Shown here one piece after another: positions 5,496 to 9,345 of a stretch of DNA of 9,345 nucleotides. Every line of letters starts with the position of its first letter. Position 1 is the stretch's first letter. The notes below the pieces were generated by a model. That model saw only the letters and a list, made by a program, of their open reading frames with translations. It searched no databases and was not told where the DNA came from. This stretch comes from Clostridia bacterium. GTDB taxonomy: Bacteria; Bacillota_A; Clostridia; Christensenellales; Borkfalkiaceae. The translations under genes were made by a program, and so were the position numbers. Location of the stretch: positions 1 through 9,345 of the forward strand of contig JAGASB010000170.1 of assembly GCA_017621955.1 (NCBI GenBank), read 5' to 3'.

Positions 5496-6857
5496 ATGAA
5501 CATAAATTTCCAAAAAAACTTAATAAATTTGGCTTTATCGCTTGATAAACCACTTTATGCAGTGGGTGGAGTGGTCCGTAATTTTTTAATTGACGGGTCT
5601 ATGAGCGTTGACGTTGACTTGTCGTCGGCAATTAAACCTGCTGACTTTAAAAAGGCGCTGTTAGATTTTGGTTTTACCGTAACCGCAGAATATCCTAGGA
5701 CCAACACGGTTTTGTTTTCGGACGGACAAAGGCGGTACGAGTACACTGCGTTCAGGCGTGAAAAGTATGTTGGCGGAGAGCATACGCCTATAAGCACTGA
5801 GCCGACCGATAACCTTTACGAAGACGCTTTGCGCAGGGACTTTAAGTGCAATGCTGTCTATTACGATATAGCGAAGGGTGTTATCGTCGACCCCTTGTTG
5901 GGCGTAAGGGATATTGAAGATAGACGGCTTGATACGGTGGTCAGTCCCGAACGTGTTTTTTCTTCGGACGGGCTTAGGCTTTTAAGGCTTGCAAGATTTG
6001 TCGGTGAACTTAATTTTACACCTACGGTTGCGGTTATTGAAGCCGCAAAACACCACGCTGACAATATTTTGGACATTTCACCCGAAAGAATTTACGCTGA
6101 AATGAATATGATATTAACTGCCGACGTAAAGTATCCTTTTTCAAGTCCTATCGGGCATTACCGTGCACTTAAAGTGCTTGACGAAACCCGTGTTTTAGAT
6201 AGGATATTCCCTGAACTTACTGACGGTAGGGGTATGGCGCAGAGAGCAGACTTTCACAAATACGACGTTTTAGAACACAGTCTTCGTTGCGTGGCGTACT
6301 GCCATATAGGCGTTAGGTGGGGTGCGCTTATGCACGACGTGGGTAAGCCGTTCTGTTTTAGAAGAGATGGATATTATTACCACCATTTTTCAGAGGGCGA
6401 AAAAATTGCCGAAAAAATTCTTACTAGACTTAAAGCAGATAAGGCGACCATTAAACAGGTTAAGTATCTTGTAAAAGAGCATATGGTTGACCTTGATTGT
6501 TCAATGAAAGAAAGCAAGGTAAGAAAATTCTTGGTTAAAAACTATGACAGCATTGAACAACTTTTAGACGTTAAGCAAGCCGATTTTCGTGCAAGCTTAG
6601 AAGTGGATTATACTGCACCAACCGTAGTTAAGTGGCGCAAGATTCTTTCAAAAATGAAAAAGGACGGAACGCCGTTTACTATTAAAGACTTAAAAATTAG
6701 CGGTCAAGACTTAATTAAGTTAGGCTACAAGGATAAAGAGATAGGAAAAGAACTGAAAAACCTTTGGGATTTTGCCATTTTATACCCCGAAAAGAACTGT
6801 TTTGAAGTCCTTTTAACCCGTGCCGAACAAGACCTAAAAAAGTTAAAAAACGTGTAA
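5496..6857 (+). CDS. cca: tRNA CCA-adding nucleotidyltransferase with HD domain
   Basis: Adds or repairs the 3' CCA end of tRNAs using CTP and ATP; cytosolic. The 453-residue length fits class II enzymes with a C-terminal HD domain. The N-terminal palm begins with YAVGGVVRNFL (21-31), followed by the two catalytic carboxylates in VDVDLS (Asp39, Asp41). YEYTAFR (81-87) has a third acidic residue. ALRRDFKCNAVYYD (111-124) is the motif that shapes the nucleotide pocket. DGLRLLRLARFVGEL (158-172) is the arm motif. The HD domain spans about residues 250-335, with His261, His280-Asp281 (LMHDVGKP) and His296-His297. The usual GG-x-VRD is VRN here (Asn29). No Shine-Dalgarno precedes the ATG, and the TATAAT ends nine bases before it, so the message is probably leaderless. 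A plain poly(A) polymerase is the alternative, but the Gram-positive context favours CCA addition. Confidence 0.9.
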   Translation: MNINFQKNLINLALSLDKPLYAVGGVVRNFLIDGSMSVDVDLSSAIKPADFKKALLDFGFTVTAEYPRTNTVLFSDGQRRYEYTAFRREKYVGGEHTPISTEPTDNLYEDALRRDFKCNAVYYDIAKGVIVDPLLGVRDIEDRRLDTVVSPERVFSSDGLRLLRLARFVGELNFTPTVAVIEAAKHHADNILDISPERIYAEMNMILTADVKYPFSSPIGHYRALKVLDETRVLDRIFPELTDGRGMAQRADFHKYDVLEHSLRCVAYCHIGVRWGALMHDVGKPFCFRRDGYYYHHFSEGEKIAEKILTRLKADKATIKQVKYLVKEHMVDLDCSMKESKVRKFLVKNYDSIEQLLDVKQADFRASLEVDYTAPTVVKWRKILSKMKKDGTPFTIKDLKISGQDLIKLGYKDKEIGKELKNLWDFAILYPEKNCFEVLLTRAEQDLKKLKNV

Positions 6858-6881
6858 AAATTCACTTTTGAGTTCTTTCCG

Positions 6882-6911
6882 TTGACACCGCGATATATAT
6901 TATGTTAAAAT
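6882..6911 (+). promoter_or_regulatory. Sigma-A promoter for the tandem-repeat surface protein gene
   Basis: TTGACA (6882-6887) is followed after 18 bases by TAAAAT (6906-6911), with TGT directly before it as an extended -10. The leader of about 45 bases holds a small dyad, GCGT/ACGC (6922-6935), and the ribosome site AGGAGAAG (6948-6955). No terminator is visible after cca, so read-through from cca may add to expression. Confidence 0.75.
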
Positions 6912-6962
6912 AATTGAGTTAGCGTGACTTAACGCAAAACAAAATTTAGGAGAAGTTATATT

Positions 6963-9345
6963 ATGACTCGTGAAGAATTGAAAGCTAAAATTCGTGAGAA
7001 GAAGATTAGGCGTGCGTTTAAAATTATGCGTTTCCGTTCGCTTAAAAACTTTTTTATATGGCTAACGGGCGCTATGATGAGCTTTGTTATCTTCTTTCTT
7101 ACCGTGTTCGTTGCAGTGGGCGTTGTTCCTATCGGAACGTATACGGGTGGTGAAAGTGATGAAGTGGTCGGTGAAGCAATTTCCGATAAAAGCCTTTATC
7201 AAGCGATTATGGATTTCAACACCTATAAAATAGGCGATATCCCTGCGCTTTCTAACGCGCTCACTCAGATTATTAACGAATCGGGGCTTGACCAATACGT
7301 TGACATCGACGTTGATAAACTAAACAAGATTAAGTTCGTTTACGATGACGGTAGTACAGATATGATGACCGAACTAACGTCTTGTATTAAGGTTACCGCC
7401 TCTATTGAAACGGTTATGAGTGCAACCGACGGTTCAAGTGGTCTTGGTGATTTTGGTAATCTTAGCGTGTTCAGCAGTTATGGCGAAATTGCCGAATACG
7501 TTAAAGCAAAAGTAAAAACAAACGATAACGGTCTTGTAAATGACGACCCTGCAAATCATTTAAATGCAGAAGACTACTATTACTTTGATAGTGTAAATGA
7601 AATATATTCAAGGGCGTTTGATAGTGACGATTCTTGGGTAGACGCTATTGTCGATAAGCCTGACGTTCTTTACGTTAAAAATAAGGATTTACCACAAGTA
7701 GACACAAACGGTGATATTACTAAAAACGCAGAAGGGGAATTCAATTCTAACCCCAAACTTTACTATTACGACGCTAACAGTGTAGAAGACGCAGAAGGTG
7801 GCGCTAATCCTATGACGGACGAAGTCAAAGAACCCAAGTGGGAAAGGGCGTTCGATGACAACGGTAAAAGAGTTGCGCCACTAAACGTAAAACTTCACTA
7901 TGCAAACTTATCAAAAGTTCCTATTCTTGAAGCGATAGACCTTATCGACGAAAGTTTAGGTAGACTTGAACTTACCGAACTTCTTGAAACTTTCGGCGCT
8001 GGCGATATGACAAGTGAAGACAGTTTGCTTGGTAGTATATTAGGCGACAAGTCGGTTGGTGATATGGCTTCAATCGGCACTAGCGATATTTTCCTTGCTA
8101 AAATTTTGCCCGCAACCGAAGAAGACGTTGTTTATAAAATTATGACAAGCGCTACGGGTAAGGCTTACGATGCAATCACCATTGACGATTTAACAGGTAC
8201 TAACGACGACGGCAGTGCTAAGCTTGATATTACAAAAATAGGTCTTTCTTCGCTTTTAGAAGCAAGTGAAGACGATATTATTAATAAAATTTTAACTAGC
8301 GCAACGGGTAAACCTTACGACCAAATTACCGTTGACGATTTAACAGGCACTAATGATGACGGCAGTGCTAAACTTGACATTAACAGAATCGGAATCGGTA
8401 TGCTTTTAGAAGCAAGCGAAGACGATATTATTTATAAAATTTTAACAAGTGCAACGAATACACCTTACGACCAAATTACCATTGGCGATTTAACAGGCAC
8501 TAACGATGACGGCAGTGCTAAACTTGACATTAATAGAATAGGAATCGGTGTGCTTTTAGAAGTAGATAAAGACGATGTTGTTTATAAAATTCTAATGGGT
8601 GCAACAGGCGCTAAAACATTTGATGACATAACTATCGGCGACCTTACTGGTGAAGATGAAAACGGCAAACCGTTGCTAAACATTAACGACATACAACTTT
8701 CGACCTTTATAACAGCAAGCGAAGAAGATACTATTTATAAAATTCTAATGGGTGCAACAGGCGCTAAAACATTTGATGATATCACTATTGGAGACCTTAC
8801 TGGTACTAACGGAGACGGTACGCCCAAACTAGACATCAACAAAGTTGCTATCGGCACTATCATGACGGGTGAAGATAACGAAGTAGTCGATATGCTTGTC
8901 GATATGATTAACGAAAAGCGTGAAGCCGAAGCAGGCGGTCAAGAATTTACGGCTGTTACGGCAGAGACGTTGACGATAGGCGATATTCAATCGGTTGACA
9001 CGTCTTACATTAAACTTACATCGTTTATGCCTTACTATGAAGTAAACGGCGAACAAGTAGACGACAATAGAGAACTTTACAAAATCTTGTTAGAAGCAAG
9101 TGGAAAAGCGTTGACTAAGGTTGTTGACGGTCAAACGATTAACCTTACCGACGATGAAATCAAGGCTCTTGCAGACGACTTATCATTGAGCAATTTAACA
9201 TTTGACATTGATAACGTTAAACTTTCAACCGTAATGTCTGCTGATAAAAAACTACAAGGAATTTTAAGCGGTGCGTTAAAAGACAAAGCATATAGTGAAA
9301 TAACTATTGCTGATTTAAGTAGCGAAGACTTTAAGATTGATAATG
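6963..9345 (+). CDS. Membrane-anchored acidic protein with tandem repeats of about 50 residues; 3' end outside window
   Basis: I do not recognise the family. The frame is open for 794 codons from an ATG preceded by AGGAGAAG (6948-6955) and runs off the window. The N-terminus is short and very basic (MTREELKAKIREKKIRRAFK), followed by one hydrophobic helix (about residues 29-56) ending at VGVVPIG. By the positive-inside rule the remainder is outside the cell; no cleavage site is obvious. The outside part is rich in Asp, Glu, Asn, Thr and Gly and nearly free of Cys. Residues about 78-118 contain YKIGDIPALSNALTQII, similar in style to the repeats. From about residue 357 at least nine units occur with the pattern Y-K-I-L, A-T-G, ITIxDL, LDIxxI and a hydrophobic pair; five of these are close copies (see the repeat entry). 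A scaffold, adhesin or envelope protein is plausible but unproven. No enzyme motif or wall-sorting signal is seen in the available part. Confidence 0.88.
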   Translation, partial: MTREELKAKIREKKIRRAFKIMRFRSLKNFFIWLTGAMMSFVIFFLTVFVAVGVVPIGTYTGGESDEVVGEAISDKSLYQAIMDFNTYKIGDIPALSNALTQIINESGLDQYVDIDVDKLNKIKFVYDDGSTDMMTELTSCIKVTASIETVMSATDGSSGLGDFGNLSVFSSYGEIAEYVKAKVKTNDNGLVNDDPANHLNAEDYYYFDSVNEIYSRAFDSDDSWVDAIVDKPDVLYVKNKDLPQVDTNGDITKNAEGEFNSNPKLYYYDANSVEDAEGGANPMTDEVKEPKWERAFDDNGKRVAPLNVKLHYANLSKVPILEAIDLIDESLGRLELTELLETFGAGDMTSEDSLLGSILGDKSVGDMASIGTSDIFLAKILPATEEDVVYKIMTSATGKAYDAITIDDLTGTNDDGSAKLDITKIGLSSLLEASEDDIINKILTSATGKPYDQITVDDLTGTNDDGSAKLDINRIGIGMLLEASEDDIIYKILTSATNTPYDQITIGDLTGTNDDGSAKLDINRIGIGVLLEVDKDDVVYKILMGATGAKTFDDITIGDLTGEDENGKPLLNINDIQLSTFITASEEDTIYKILMGATGAKTFDDITIGDLTGTNGDGTPKLDINKVAIGTIMTGEDNEVVDMLVDMINEKREAEAGGQEFTAVTAETLTIGDIQSVDTSYIKLTSFMPYYEVNGEQVDDNRELYKILLEASGKALTKVVDGQTINLTDDEIKALADDLSLSNLTFDIDNVKLSTVMSADKKLQGILSGALKDKAYSEITIADLSSEDFKIDN
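8133..8888 (+). repeat. Five tandem 150-153-bp coding repeats within the surface protein gene
   Basis: Units start at 8133, 8283, 8433, 8583 and 8736 and encode 50, 50, 50, 51 and 51 residues. A typical unit holds YKILTSATGK, then YDQITIDDLTG, a turn TNDDGSAKLDI and an IGIGMLLEASEDD end. Degenerate units continue on both sides: 8031-8132 (34 residues, without the Asn/Asp/Gly insert), then 8889, 9078 and 9255 to the window edge. The copies are alike at the DNA level too, including silent positions, which points to recent duplication and not only protein-level selection. Confidence 0.9.

Noticed and set aside
8133..8888. True dockerin or EF-hand domains in the repeats
   Set aside because: The first calcium ligand is Gly and the last Asp is out of register, so the units do not meet the full loop pattern.
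7062..9056. Minus-strand open frames of 60-77 codons across the tandem-repeat gene (for example 7062-7295, 7898-8080, 8829-9056)
   Set aside because: They lie wholly inside a long well-signalled plus-strand gene, have no convincing ribosome sites and resemble no protein family.

Overview
The window looks like chromosome from a low-GC, spore-forming member of the Bacillota, most likely a clostridial lineage. The evidence is a spoIVFA-spoIVFB-like pair (forespore signalling to sigma-K), A/T-rich codon use, strong AGGAG-type ribosome binding sites and near-consensus sigma-A promoters. I cannot name a genus. The structured intergenic repeats suggest an uncultured gut-type clostridium, but that is only a guess.

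Layout, left to right. (1) Positions 1-1199 hold the end of a shikimate-pathway operon. It has the C-terminal part of shikimate dehydrogenase fused in frame to a complete shikimate kinase, followed with a 4-base overlap by type II 3-dehydroquinate dehydratase (aroQ). The tail of aroQ lies inside a 163-bp inverted-repeat element (1182-1344), and a strong terminator follows. (2) Positions 1499-3207 hold two overlapping genes: a membrane-anchored protein with a degenerate LytM/M23 domain (SpoIVFA-like) and an M50 intramembrane metalloprotease (SpoIVFB-like). A bidirectional terminator closes the pair. (3) Positions 3258-3566 (minus) encode a 102-residue three-helix membrane protein of unknown function, driven by a promoter with consensus hexamers. 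It is divergent from a GNAT acetyltransferase (3712-4185, plus). (4) Positions 4186-4540 are non-coding but densely structured: about nine hairpins, paired GTGATAT/ATATCAC words, a 14-bp long-range stem and 10-bp inverted ends. (5) Positions 4541-5413 (minus) encode a diacylglycerol/lipid kinase. Its promoter is back to back with that of the tRNA CCA-adding enzyme gene (5496-6857, plus), which appears to be transcribed with almost no leader. (6) From 6963 to the right edge runs an open gene for a membrane-anchored, acidic, surface-exposed protein. It contains tandem repeats of about 50 residues and continues past the window.

Most of the window is housekeeping: aromatic amino acid precursors, tRNA maturation, lipid phosphorylation and sporulation. 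The parts least explained by known families are the two structured intergenic elements and the large tandem-repeat protein.
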